From Mesostigma viride (Eukaryota; Streptophyta; Mesostigmatophyceae; Mesostigmatales; Mesostigmataceae): DNA of 64,000 nucleotides. Shown piece after piece: positions 23,487 through 33,692 of this stretch. Position 1 is the first letter of the stretch. Every line of letters starts with the position of its first letter. The stretch covers positions 1,270,635 through 1,334,634 of the forward strand of contig RPFO01000744.1 of assembly GCA_009746045.1 (NCBI GenBank). The letters run 5' to 3'. The translations under genes were made by a program, and so were the position numbers. The notes below the pieces were generated by a model. The model had not been told where the DNA came from and did not search any database. It saw nothing but the letters and a program-made list of their open reading frames with translations.

Positions 23487-24400
23487 ATGGTGCAGGAAGA
23501 ACAACGGCAGCAGGATTTCCGGTTTCGGCAGTCTGCTGGGGGTTCGATTTCGCCTGAATTGCGTCGTGTCGTTCGGGATCTATCTTTATTGCTTGCAGAT
23601 CGTCCGCCTGTTAATCGCAGCTTCGTGCAATTCGTCGACGACCAGGTCGAAGATTGGGAGCGAATTCTGCGGCACGTACAAACCATCGTCATTCCGGAGC
23701 ACCGGAGCATCGACGACCTCGAGCAGGAGCTTCACGGTTTGGTCGGCATCCAGACGGTGATTACAGCAGTAGCTGAGCGAGTGCGGCGGAGTTGGCGCAA
23801 GGCGAGGCGAGGTTGCGGAGGCAGCTGGCGCAGGGCGACACGAGTTTGTACCGACAGCAGCGGGTGCGGGTACCACGTACTTTCGCAGGCGTCATCGGCG
23901 ACGAGGGTGTTGCAGCGGGCCAGTTAGGCGTGAACGACGCGGAGCGGAGCATCACAGGCGGCTTGCAGAGGTCGGGGCGACAGCGGAAGCCATCACCGGA
24001 GGACAGCGCGCGCAAGAGTCGGCAGGTTTCCGGAGCGAGTAAGAGTTCCTTTTCAGGAACTGCCCCGCCCCTTCGCGTTCGTGTGACGCGTTGGGAAGAG
24101 TTTGCACCTCTTGGGTACGATAGTGACCTTGAGGTGGGAGCAGGGGGTGTCGCTGGGCTAGGCGACGAGACACTTGGCGACCACGAGGTGCCAAGATACA
24201 ATCCGCGGGGTGCCAACGACGGGTTGTCACCTGTCTACTATACCAACGGTGACGATTCAGTCATCGCGGGCCGACAGCGGGTCGACGACGGCGCAGCGGG
24301 TAGCAGGGTGCCAGAGCTGATTGTGGTGAGCGACAGCGACGACGACAGCGACAAGGAGAACCAGGACGCGCCTGGGGCCAGCCGTGGTGGTCTTGCCTGA
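23487..24400 (+). CDS. C1 ORF A, extra protein upstream of gag
   Basis: About 305 codons in two overlapping frames (23487-23927 and 23792-24400). One missing base near 23790, within an Arg-rich stretch, would join them. The first part is predicted helical (LRRVVRDLSLLLADR, VEDWERILRHVQ, LEQELHGLVG); the end is acidic, with IVVSDSDDD, a textbook SUMO-interaction-like motif. C2 has an unrelated-looking but equally placed helical ORF (28987-29697). No family recognised. Canonical copia elements have no such ORF before gag, so its role is unknown; the start ATG at 23487 is the first in frame. Confidence 0.55.
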
Positions 24401-24538
24401 GTGGTAACACTTGGCACTTTCCTTTCTTGTTCAGTAGCTTATATTGCTTTAATTGCTGCTTGGCCACTTGGCTGGCTGTAGCAGATCTGAACAGAGGCCA
24501 TCATGGAGTGAGGAGCTATCAACCAACAAGCGGGCTTT

Positions 24539-25688
24539 ATGGGCTTCGCGCGGCGCGGCGCTGGGATGGATGGACGAGATGGACGCGATGGACGCGGTGG
24601 ACGCGATGGACGCGGGGACGGCCAGGCGCTGGGAGACCAGGCTGAGGTGCCAGATAATCAGAGCCAAGGATCGCAGGGCGGTCAGAACGCGCCAGCCGCA
24701 GATCAAGCGGCGCCTAAGCGACCGACCGTGGCTGAGGGGTACGCGGTGCTAGGCCAGTTTCAGTCCATCAAGGACAATTGGCAGCCCCGGGATGCTGAGA
24801 GGATGTTAGAGGACATGAACTTGTACACGGAGATATACACCGGTGACAAGCTTCGCATCCTGGCGTCTAGTGCCTACATAAGGCAGTCGGCGAGGCGGCT
24901 GTTCAAGTTTGTTCGGGAGCGACACGCGGCGGGGGACACCTGGGCGGCGTTTATGACGCGACTCAGGTGTTCCTGAGTGACAAGAGGACCATAGATGGGT
25001 CCCACCTGAAGCAAGAATACCTGGACTACAAGCCCATCAAGGGGCAGCTAGTGGTCCACGCCTTTGAAGACTTCGTCAAGCTGAGGGAGGACGCCATGGC
25101 CAAGGGCTTCTTCGTCGCAGATCGGATGGCCATGGGCGACTTTCTCAAGTCGCTGCAGCTGGATCCGGTCACCATGGATAATGTGACCATCCACATGCGA
25201 CAGGTCCATGGCTGGGCAGCCATGACGGACCAGTTGTATGAGTGTTTCAGCGGCAAGTACGTGGGTGGTAAGCGCCCTCGTCAGGGTGATGAGGAGGCCA
25301 CTGAACCCACGGTTAAGTCCATGAGGGGATCGGGCCACGGGGGCCCAGCGCCTCGAGAGGGCCTGAGACCTCTTCAAGGGGTCGAGGAAGGTCCAGGAGG
25401 GGGCGTGACAGAAGGGCTGGACGGGGGACCCCGCCGAAGTCGGGACATCCACAGTCCCAGTTTGACTTCAAGAGGGTGGGTGGTCCTCCCAAGGCTGGGC
25501 CCAGCAGTGGGACCTCACGGGACATCAGTCAGGTGGAATGTTATTTCTGCCAGGGGAAGGGTCACTTCAGGAATGAGTGTCCCTCGTACCTGAGGCAGGA
25601 AGGTCAGAGCAAGCCAGCTCAGGGTGGCAGCAAGGACAAGGCTGGTCCATCCCAGGACAAGGGCAAGGGCAAGGCTGCTGATCATTGA
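24539..25688 (+). CDS. C1 gag with CCHC zinc knuckle
   Basis: Gag in three frames (24539-24976, 24967-25593, 25476-25688), each step explained by one missing base. It opens with a GRDGRDGRGG low-complexity repeat (9-bp unit gatggacgc). A helical capsid-like region follows, with WAAFMTRL, LVVHAFEDFVKLREDAM and VADRMAMGDFLKSL, similar in layout to C2 gag. Last come a basic Gly/Pro-rich linker and a CCHC knuckle (C-x2-C-x4-H-x4-C, CYFCQGKGHFRNEC) at 25539-25580. It ends in TGA at 25686-25688, and the downstream pol frame is the same frame, open immediately after this stop. Confidence 0.75.
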
Positions 25689-28345
25689 CTTGAGCCTGCA
25701 CACATCCCTGAACCCTGGAGGGTGCCCCCAGGGGTGTGTAATGTAGCTGCTAGTGACGGCAGTGAGGGGCAGCCCCATGCTCTAGTGAAAGAGCCTATTG
25801 GACACGATGGGGCAAGCTTGGTTACCACAGAGAGTATGCCAGCTGTAGCTGCAGTGGTTACTCGCCAACGTGCCCGCCATGGCGGTGCTGAGCCTGAGGT
25901 AGGACCTGGTGATGTGGACCCAGGTGGATCTCAGAAGCATTCTGACCGTGCAGGACTGGCACAGGATGGTCAGGATGAGGATAGGGCTGGAGACAGTCTG
26001 ACAGGCACGACCCTGGTGCCTCCTGTACATAAGGGATCTGTACATACCTTGAGTGCTAATAATGACAATAAAAGGTTTTCTCTCTTGTATGACATTGCCT
26101 CAAGGTTGCATACCATGTTTGGCCATGCAGCTCAGTCTTTGCAAGTTGCTAGACGGCTGGGAGGAAGTGAGTTGTACTCCATCTGCCAACAGGTTGCTCA
26201 AGCTTGCAAGTGCAGGCTAGTTGCTAGAAAGCCCAAGCAGTCTCATGCCAGGACTCCTATTTTGCAGCCAGGCCATGTGCAGGTAGATATTCAGAGAATC
26301 AGGGGTTTGAAGCTGCTGGTGGCAGTGGACAGATATACCAAGTACAAGACCCTAGAGATCCTGCCTGACATGGAGAAGCCTACATTGATTGCTGCTCTGA
26401 AGTTGACAAGGAGCAGGTACCCTGGGTTGGAGTTGTTGCAGTGTGACATTCAGTTTGAGTGCTGTGAGAACCTGCCAGAGTTTCCAGAGTTGCTGATTAC
26501 ACCCAGGGAGAGCCACGGCCAGCAAGGGGTGGTGGAGAGAGCCATCCAAGAGATCAAGACTGTGCTGCTGGTGGAGAGGATTCCAAGGACGTCATCTGCC
26601 ATTGTGACATCTGCATGGCTACGTTCTGTGGAGGACAGGCTGAACCTGAGGACTCCCATGTTCTTTGGTGACATTGCCATCAATCCTCTTATGCTGCATA
26701 CCAGGATGCTGCCAGCTGATGCTGAGCAGGCATGGAAGGAGAAGCTAGAGGCCAAGTTCCTCAAGCTGAGGCAGAAAGACAAGGGCTGGAGTGTCCTAGA
26801 ACCTAACGTTGGACAACAGGTTGTTGTGTGGAAGGAACCAAGCTTTCCAGGGAAACGTGGCAGCTGGCATGATGGGGTGGTGACCCGAGTAGAAGCCGCT
26901 GGCCATAAGTGCTGGGTGGCCATTGATGGCTCCCAAGCAGTGCACCGTCTGTCCTGGTCAAAGATCCGTCCCCGGGGAGGTAATCAAGGAGACCTCTTCC
27001 AGGTGCCCGCTGGTGTACAAGGCGGGGGTGACGTGGAGCTTCCTGATCAGGGTGCTACAGCTGTATCGAGCCCTCAGGGTGACCCTGGCCCGGCCCCTGG
27101 GGTACCTTCACATACGGTGGTTGGGCAAGCAGGCGGACAGGCTGCACCTCCGGAACGGCCCGACACCAGGCCTAGGGGTGTGCGTCTATCAGATATTGTA
27201 CAGGCTTTGCAAAGAGCCAAGAAGGAGCCTAAGGTGTCCAAGCTTGTCCAGTTGGATGAACCTGAGGTAGCTGCCATGGAGATAGATACCAATGCACAGG
27301 TTTCTGTCATGGGACCTCAGCATACAGGAGAACTGCTGGTCGGAGAACCAAGTTGCCCCTGGGTGTCTGATTTCAGTGGTAGGACGCATCTAAGGGTGTT
27401 GGGAGAGGTTACTGCCCCTGTCATGGGTGTGGATGTGACCTTCCTTGTCCTAGAGGACTATGATGGCCCTGTGATTTTGGGTCAGAATTTTCTGGGCAAT
27501 CCTGGGATTTCTATCAGAGCTACAGCTCTGAGAAGAGATGGCTGGGGGATGATTCCCCTAGAAAATTTCAGGACAACATTTCCAGTCAGGTGCAGGGCCA
27601 AGCCGGTCAAGGGTGTAAAATGGGATGAAGGGGAGGTGCCCCCAGCGGCCAGTTTGGTGATTCCAGCTGTGTTGCACCCCAGCAGTATTGGCATAACTCA
27701 CAGGAGCCTTGCTGCACACTCTCCTTTGACATATGACCAGCTGGTCCAAGAGATGAGCTCGCCTACTTTGTTTGAGGCTTGGAAGCTCGCCTTCTCCAAG
27801 GCATTGGAGGAGTGGTTGCAGTTTGAGTGTGCTGCACCAACAGACAGACGTCCCCCAGCATCAAGGAAGCTTGCTTTGAGATTTGTGCTGAAGAGGAAGG
27901 TTGTGGATGAGGTATCAGTGCCCCATGTCAGGCCTGTCCTGAATGAGTATCACGGCACGGGGAGTCTGCCAGGAGAGGAGCTATACACGCCAGGGATGCT
28001 ACACGACACATGGAGAATTTTGCTATGTCTCTACGTGGGGTTGCTGAACAGGGGAGCAGCTATGTCATCAGTGCTGCTGGACTTCAAGAGGGCATTTTTA
28101 AAATCTGATCCAGAAGTGGCCAGGAGGGTGTGGAAGCAGGATGAGCCTTACTGTGTTGAGGTGCCTGCCATCTGGAAGCTGGAGCTGCGTCAACAATTCC
28201 TGGTTATTCTGAAGGGCCTGGAAGGACTCAGGTCGAGCCCAATCATCTGGAGGCTCACACTGCAGGAAGCTCTGATCAGTGAGTGTGGCTTGAGAGTGTC
28301 TTCAGTTGATCCCTGTTTGCTGCTGGCCCAATGGGAGGGTCTACC
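25689..28345 (+). CDS. C1 pol, N-terminal part: integrase, retropepsin-like, RT
   Basis: Open from the gag stop; the first ATG is 25722. In order: an H..H..C..C zinc-binding region (LHTMFGHA...CQQVAQACKC), and an integrase core with Asp at 26286 (VDI), Asp at 26445 (CDI) and Glu at 26535 (VVER), spacing D-x29-E rather than about 35. An integrase C-terminal segment follows, with WHDGVVTRV and HRLSWSKIRP. Then comes a retropepsin-like fold with DTNA at 27285-27296 (Asn in place of the usual Gly) and VILGQNFL near 27471-27494. Last is a copia RT N-terminal half with FVLKRKVV and LLDFKRAFL (catalytic Asp, near 28080). The RT is cut by the C2 insertion and continues at 30973. The usual copia order is protease-integrase-RT; here the protease-like part follows integrase. 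Confidence 0.8.
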
Positions 28346-28920
28346 AGTTAACGTAAAGGATTTACGTTAGATGGATAGAGATTGTTACGCTCTTTCCAAC
28401 GGCACCTTGAACGCCTCATTTGGTTAAGGAACGTAAAAGTTATGACGTTTCCTAGGCTGTGCCGACAGTACCCGGCGCGCCACTGTGGGCGCGTACGGAC
28501 ACAGGATGTACAAGTGTCACTTTGATAGTCCGCAGGACGTTGACAGGACTTGTACAGGACTTGATGGTCAATTGATAGGTAGGCGCACTGTAGCGCGCCA
28601 GGACCTATGAGACAATTGATGCTGAGCAATGTACGGATAGGTCCACAGGACTAGCCGTATGGACAATTGATAGATCTGCGCGCCAAAGGCGTGCCAGAGT
28701 CTGTGTAATCAATTGATTGACAGTTCAGCTGTGACAGTGCAGCTGAATACTTGGACGCGTCCCTAGTAAGCTATATGAGTGACTTGGTCACACCGGGACG
28801 CTAGTTCTTGCGTGCACGTTCTCTTGGCACTGCGACCCTGTCGTCTGTGCTGCGTGCAGTCTTGGAAGTGACGTGACTTACGTCTGTGTTTCCTGATTAT
28901 TAATAAAGGCAACTTCCTGC
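28346..28920 (+). repeat. C2 single LTR (5' end only)
   Basis: Starts AGTTAACG with a hairpin ACGTAAA/TTTACGT (28351-28367). It resembles the C0 LTR edge at 1-47. The right boundary is uncertain (about 28905-28930) because there is no second copy in the window; aataaagg at 28902 could be a polyadenylation signal. Confidence 0.55.
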
Positions 28921-28986
28921 AAGAACCATGGCGGAATTCGTGGCATTCTTACCCTCACAACTCGTATTACTCGCTCTGTCAAAAAG

Positions 28987-29697
28987 ATGCCAAATTCGGA
29001 AGAATTTCGGATTCCGGACGATGAGGAAATAGCCGCTCCGCCGGCTGGTTCTTCGTCAAGACCGACGGTGCCGTCGTGGCAGCAATTGCTCGACGAAGTA
29101 ACGGTCTCGCTCGACGAGCTTCATCGTCAGCAGCGTGCAGCTCACGCATTGCTCGGGGATAACCCCGAGGACCCCGATTTGCCAGCACTGGTGCCGGCAA
29201 TCCGCAACCTGTTGGACCAGATTCGAAACATTTTATCGACATTTACGGTCCAGGTGCGGGGAGGTTTGCGGTCGGTGACCGAAGTCACGACTGCCATTGA
29301 GGAGTTGGACAACGTCCTCTCTTCACTCACCGGTTACCAGAGAAACCTGCAAAACTGGGCATCGCTACGCACGGGGGGCGCGCCGGCGGTGTCGACAAAT
29401 TTGTTTCAGGATCTCGCGCTGTTATCGCTGCTCACTCGCGGCGTACGCAGTCGCGAGCGCCAGGTTTTAATTAACCTGGTGGCATTTCTCGCCTCTGTGC
29501 GAGAGTGGATTCCCGCGGGGTGGGAACTATTGACGATCTTTACACATCCTCTGCGCCTCGTCGCGCGTCGGCGCGTCGCAACTTACGCGGCGGGGAGCAC
29601 GCCGGTTTTAATTCATACCGGTGCAGGTCCGGAGCTGGATATGGAGGATCGTGAGTTCGTATACACGTACTGCGACTTCAGGGGCCTTGACTACTAG
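28987..29697 (+). CDS. C2 ORF A, helical protein of unknown function
   Basis: 236 codons, intact. It starts MPNSEEF with an acidic, Pro-containing head, followed by long amphipathic helices (LLDEVTVSLDELHRQQRAAH, IRNLLDQIRNILSTF, VTTAIEELDNVLSSL) and a hydrophobic C-terminal half (LALLSLLTRGV, VLINLVAFLASVREWI). The pattern suggests a coiled-coil or helical-bundle protein. It stands between the LTR and gag, as ORF A does in C1, but I see no clear sequence match to it or to a known family. Confidence 0.6.
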   Translation: MPNSEEFRIPDDEEIAAPPAGSSSRPTVPSWQQLLDEVTVSLDELHRQQRAAHALLGDNPEDPDLPALVPAIRNLLDQIRNILSTFTVQVRGGLRSVTEVTTAIEELDNVLSSLTGYQRNLQNWASLRTGGAPAVSTNLFQDLALLSLLTRGVRSRERQVLINLVAFLASVREWIPAGWELLTIFTHPLRLVARRRVATYAAGSTPVLIHTGAGPELDMEDREFVYTYCDFRGLDY

Positions 29698-29867
29698 TCG
29701 GCCTAATTTTCTTCTGCAGTACTTGTCGACATTTTTTTTGTCGAATTTTCAGCGGCATTTCGCGGGGCGGCAGCGACACCGGCGCAGGCGGCAGTGGCGA
29801 CACAAAAATTTTGTACATATTTTCTGCTGCTTCGTTAAGGTGTTCTTTGAATAGCTGGTAGTGCAGG

Positions 29868-30972
29868 ATGGCTGAGGGACGCCGTAGCAAGGGTCCAGCC
29901 AGTGGGAATAATAATGGGGGTGCTGGTAGTGGAACCGCTCACGTAGATGACGTGGGGCTTACCGGAGAGATTACCAACCTTCCTCACAATAATAATAATG
30001 CACAAGCTATTCATGGCTTTGATCTTACCACACAGGGTCTTTTAATTGTCAATCAGTTGCAGCCTGTAACCTCAGACTCCAAGCCTAAGCAGGCTGAAGA
30101 GTTTGTGGAGGGATTGGAAGGGTTCCCTAGCTTGTACGGTGGTACAAATTACTATCAAATCTGGATAGGCAGTAGCACTTTTGGCAAGTGTACTGACCAG
30201 ATTAAGGACCTAACCAGGGAGTGCAAAAAGGCCAATAAGGCCTGGGCACTGTACGTGGCTGAGCTGAAGGAGCTGCTGGAGGATCAGAGGAAGAAAGTGG
30301 GGATCCATTGGCAGGATAAATACCAGGGGTGGGAGGTCAAGGGGGACCTGATCCAGAACTTTCTCAACTATTGTAAGATGGTTGAGGAGGGCAGGGCTCA
30401 CGGCTTTAATGTCGCTGATAACATAGCCCTAACCAACTGGCTCAAGGTTTCTGGGCTGGACAAGGCTACACGTGGCTCTTTAAAGGTCATGTGTGCCCCA
30501 CACTCAACCCTCAAGGCCTACAAGGTCATAATCAAACAAGCACTCGAGGCAGAGGAGCTGTTTGAGGGTGGAGTGCCAGCAGTGAAGGCTACCCAGGCAG
30601 GCGGGCGTACCCAGGGTGGCTCCAAGACGTCTGAGGCTGACCGAAGCCAAGGAGGGCGTAGGGGCAACCATCACAAGCGCAAGGGAGATCATTCACCTGA
30701 TTCTGACAGGAGGTCACACTCCAAGTCGGTGTTCAGGCGGGTGGGTGGTCAGCCCAGGCAGGGCAACGCGTCTGACAACGGGGGCAGTGGCCAGGGCAAG
30801 TCAAAGATACAATGCTACCTGTGCAAGGGGTGGGGGCACATCAAGAAGGAGTGTCCCAGCTTCAAGAAGTCCCAGGGCCAGGGCAGCAACAAGAATAACA
30901 ACAACAACAAGAAGAACAACAACAAGTCCCAGGCAGGCCAGCCTTCAAAGGGCAGTCAGCAAGAAGACAACT
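29868..30972 (+). CDS. C2 gag, C-terminally truncated
   Basis: Gag frame from ATG 29868, open through the insertion boundary; its read-through stop at 30989 lies in C1 DNA. It has an Asn/Gly-rich head, a capsid-like helical region (CKKANKAWALYVAELKELL, WEVKGDLIQNFLNYCKM, VADNIALTNWLKVSGL) similar to C1 gag, a basic Gly/Ser/Arg linker, and a CCHC knuckle (CYLCKGWGHIKKEC) at 30813-30854. After it comes an Asn/Lys/Gln-rich tail (KNNNNNKKNNN). In the family this binds the genomic RNA in the particle. Confidence 0.8.
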
Positions 30973-31911
30973 CTACCAGTGTATGCTAGTTTGCATGGAG
31001 ATGATCTGCATTTGCTAGCCCCCACGACCTGGCTGAAGAAGTTTATTCCTGTCATCAGTGGCAAGTTTTCACTGGGCAAGGAGCTGTGGCAGGAGCCCAA
31101 CAAGCCTGTAGTGTTCTGTGGAATGCAGGCTACCCTGTTCAGGAGGGACGGGGAGTGGAGTATCAGGCTTCAGGCTGGAGGAGATTATAAACAGACCATT
31201 GTGAAGGCCTTGCCAGAAAAGATCACCCAGGCTGCAGGACCTGAGTTGAGAGGCATGTGGGCCTGGTTTGCCAGCATCTGTGGTCCGTCTTTGATGGTCC
31301 ATAGCAGAATGCCTGATGAGGTGCTTGAGGATGAGAAGCCTCGAGTCATAGCCCGGTTGGTGGAGAGTACCCCTGATCTGATTTTGTCTGGGATTGACTT
31401 TGCCCAGCCTATCACCTTGGAGATCTTTGTTGACAGTTCCATGGATGCTCGCCAGGTTACCAAGGTCAGGGGGAGATCTGCTGCTCTGTTTGCTTTTTAT
31501 CAGAGCAGGGCAAGTTTGTTCAGCTGGTACAGCAGACTGCAGAAGAGGGTCTGTATCAGTTCAGATGTGGCAGAATGCAGGGCCATATGCGAGGGGATCC
31601 AGTCCAGCCTGTACATAAAGGAGTTAATGCTGGAGCTGGCTTCAGTTACCCCTTGGACCTTGCAGATGGAGACGTTGTTGCTAACAGACAGCATGGGTAT
31701 GGTCCAGTTTGTTCACAAGCAGCTGGCCAGAAGCCGGGACCTGGATTATTTGTTGCTGAAGGAGTTGGCCAGTTTGGTTTACTTGAAGCATATCCCTGGC
31801 GAGGAGAACCCTGCTGATGCATTGACAAAGCTGCCACACAAGGCCCCAGCCCAGTACAATGTACTGAGGAAGCTCATGAATGCTGACTGTCAAGTCGGTC
31901 TATCTGTCTAA
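30973..31911 (+). CDS. C1 pol, C-terminal part: RT palm and RNase H
   Basis: Continuation of C1 pol after C2, in phase with codon 28341. It opens on the RT catalytic motif, here HGDD (30994-31005) instead of the copia YVDD, both aspartates kept. Copia RNase H follows, with LEIFVDSSMD (near 31415), SSDVAECRAI with the catalytic Glu (near 31560), LLLTDSMGMV (near 31680) and GEENPADALTK (near 31805), ending with TAA at 31911. Apart from the C2 insertion the domain is open throughout. The open frame extends left to 30616, but that stretch is C2 gag read out of frame. Confidence 0.85.
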   Translation, partial: LPVYASLHGDDLHLLAPTTWLKKFIPVISGKFSLGKELWQEPNKPVVFCGMQATLFRRDGEWSIRLQAGGDYKQTIVKALPEKITQAAGPELRGMWAWFASICGPSLMVHSRMPDEVLEDEKPRVIARLVESTPDLILSGIDFAQPITLEIFVDSSMDARQVTKVRGRSAALFAFYQSRASLFSWYSRLQKRVCISSDVAECRAICEGIQSSLYIKELMLELASVTPWTLQMETLLLTDSMGMVQFVHKQLARSRDLDYLLLKELASLVYLKHIPGEENPADALTKLPHKAPAQYNVLRKLMNADCQVGLSV

Positions 31912-32658
31912 AAGCTGAGAGCTGGGTGCTTAAGTCTCTGGATATCAGGCTGGGAGCTTGATTGTACATAATCCTGAGCACACCTTGAGGGGTGAGACAT
32001 GTCTCTGGTGTGGGAATGTCTGACATTGTCTCTGATGGAGAGATGTCTATCTGGGGTTTTCATCTCAGTCTGAGGTTTCCCCAGATCTGTGGTTTGTGGG
32101 CGGGGTTCGATTCCCTGGTGCCGTCTTAAGGCGGAGTTTCACGGACTGGCTGACCCATCCACCATGCTGGTGAGGTGGCGACAGGTCCCCTGATTCTCCA
32201 CGGTTGGAACGAGTATGGGAGCTTGTGTTTTGCATGTGCTTCGCGTAGATGTTGTGTCTGGTTCGATAAGGGGCAGCAGACCGGCGCCGACTCCCGTCTG
32301 GGGGTCAGCAATGTTTTCTGATGAGCTGTTGTGGGTGATCTGTGGGGTTTCGCCTAAGGTCCTGAAGGTTGTACATACTTCTCAAGTTCTTAGCTGAACA
32401 CCTATGGGCTGCCACAGTTGGCCAACCTCTTGTACATGGGTAACACAACGAGCCTCCCGTGAAGGGATAGGGACTCATTGTAATTTGTTTGTGCTCCTGA
32501 ACCAGTATGGGTGCTATGTACATATAATAAGGAATCCAAGCTGACTGTCATGCCCAGCGGGTTGTGACTTGTAGTCGGGGAGGATGTCCAGTACCCATTG
32601 TGTGTGTTTGTATGTAGACTTGTGTGAGCTGCTACAGCTCAAGAAAAGAAAGGATTGG
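31912..32658 (+). other. C1 3' untranslated region with purine tract
   Basis: No gene. It contains a Pol III B-box-like ggttcgattcc near 32105, conserved in C0. It ends in a purine-rich tract aagaaaagaaaggattgg directly before the 3' LTR, the likely second-strand primer site. Confidence 0.7.
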
Positions 32659-33354
32659 AGTTAACGCCAAGCGCATTGGCGTGATCCTGATTCGGCATAT
32701 CTCTGCGATTCCAGCGGCACCGGAACGAGTTCATTCCGACAAGTATCAAGAAAGTTATGGCGTTCCGACTTCCCGGTCGCGCGCGAGCGCGAGCCGGCTG
32801 TTCTTCTAAGTCGGACGTGAATATTTGCCGACGGCATATGGGGTCGACAGTAATTCCTGGGCTGACAGGAATTAGGTGCTGTACCTACGACGGTATTGGA
32901 TTAATACGTCGTACGCAGGAAATAGGAAACTTAACCTGTGGTCTGTTGGTACCGCAGGCTTAGTCCTGGACTTCTAGGTGCAGATGCAATAGTCACTGTG
33001 GACTGTGCTCTGTGGTCACTGTGCCTGTATGGCAGACCTACTGTATAGGAGCTGGGCGCTGTACAGGTAGTGAATACTGTACCGGGGGTGTTATTACTGA
33101 GCAGGCCTCCTAGGCTGCTCAGGACTAGCAAGCACAGTGCACAAGTATATAAACAATAGACCAGTGCCAATTGGGCATCTCTTGCGAGCCCGCCTCACGT
33201 GTTGTGCCTTGACTTGGCAAACGCGTGTACAAGCCTCAAGTGTGTGAGCGCTGTAACATTATCCGATTTTAACAAAGCTCCGTTTCCAACCATATTCACA
33301 CATTGCTGCATTGCAACCATATCCTTCACATTGCGTTTGCTAGGAACGTTAACT
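32659..33354 (+). repeat. C1 3' LTR
   Basis: 696 bp, pairs with 22699-23393; TATA-like box at 33146-33153. Right target copy gcctg at 33355-33359. Confidence 0.93.
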
Positions 33355-33446
33355 GCCTGAGCCCGCCCTATCTGCCCATCGTCATCCGTCCCTATATCCA
33401 CCATGTCTGCGAACAACGAAGAGTCCTCGTCTCCCGACGGCTCCAT
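33355..33446 (-). pseudogene. G2 ORF3, N-terminal fragment
   Basis: First about 30 codons of G2 ORF3, from an ATG at 33446 with an acidic head (MEPSGDEDSSLFADM), up to the C1 insertion. The frame resumes in phase at 22698. An upstream ATG at 33569 is possible. The equivalent start in G3 is at 53620. Confidence 0.65.
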
Positions 33447-33692
33447 CTGCAACCGCCAGGTGAGGGGCACCCAGTCGGGAACAGTATCGGGACGATAGCG
33501 TCTTGTAAGAAAGCCTGTACGGCTGTCTACATACCCACCTACCCTGTCAATATGGACATACCTGTACATACCTCGTGCAGGACCCAGCTGGTCCCCTACA
33601 TACGTGTCCTGCAGCCCGTGGCGGCTGCCTACGTACCTTACCTGGACCTGTACGGCCCTGCATGATGAACACCTTTCCTACTATCTACTGCC

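Larger units (their letters stand above)
28346..30972 (+). mobile_element. Partial copia-type insertion C2 inside C1 RT
   Basis: 2627-bp insertion flanked by ctacc (28341-28345 and 30973-30977); the shared sequence extends to tctaccag. The left end is AGTTAACG, as in C1. The interior has an LTR-like leader, an ORF A equivalent and gag with a zinc knuckle, but it stops within gag at ...gacaact, with no pol and no 3' LTR. The RT frame of C1 resumes in phase exactly at the right target copy. It looks like an integration of incomplete cDNA that used an internal AACT as its second end. Confidence 0.8.
22699..33354 (+). mobile_element. Ty1/copia-type element C1, inserted in G2 ORF3
   Basis: Plus-strand LTR element with 695- and 696-bp LTRs, perfect 8-bp terminal inverted repeats (AGTTAACG/CGTTAACT) and target duplication gcctg (22694-22698, 33355-33359). 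Without C2 it is 8.0 kb: ORF A, gag (CCHC), integrase, retropepsin-like segment, RT, RNase H. The LTRs differ at about five positions. The RT and RNase H motifs are copia-type, but the protease position is not the copia standard. Confidence 0.92.

Noticed and set aside
30616-30972. First 119 codons of the open frame leading into RT and RNase H
   Set aside because: This is C2 gag read in another frame; pol sequence starts only at the right target copy (30973).
32080-32130. tRNA gene suggested by ggttcgattcc
   Set aside because: No matching acceptor stem, anticodon arm or A box upstream; kept only as a B-box-like observation.
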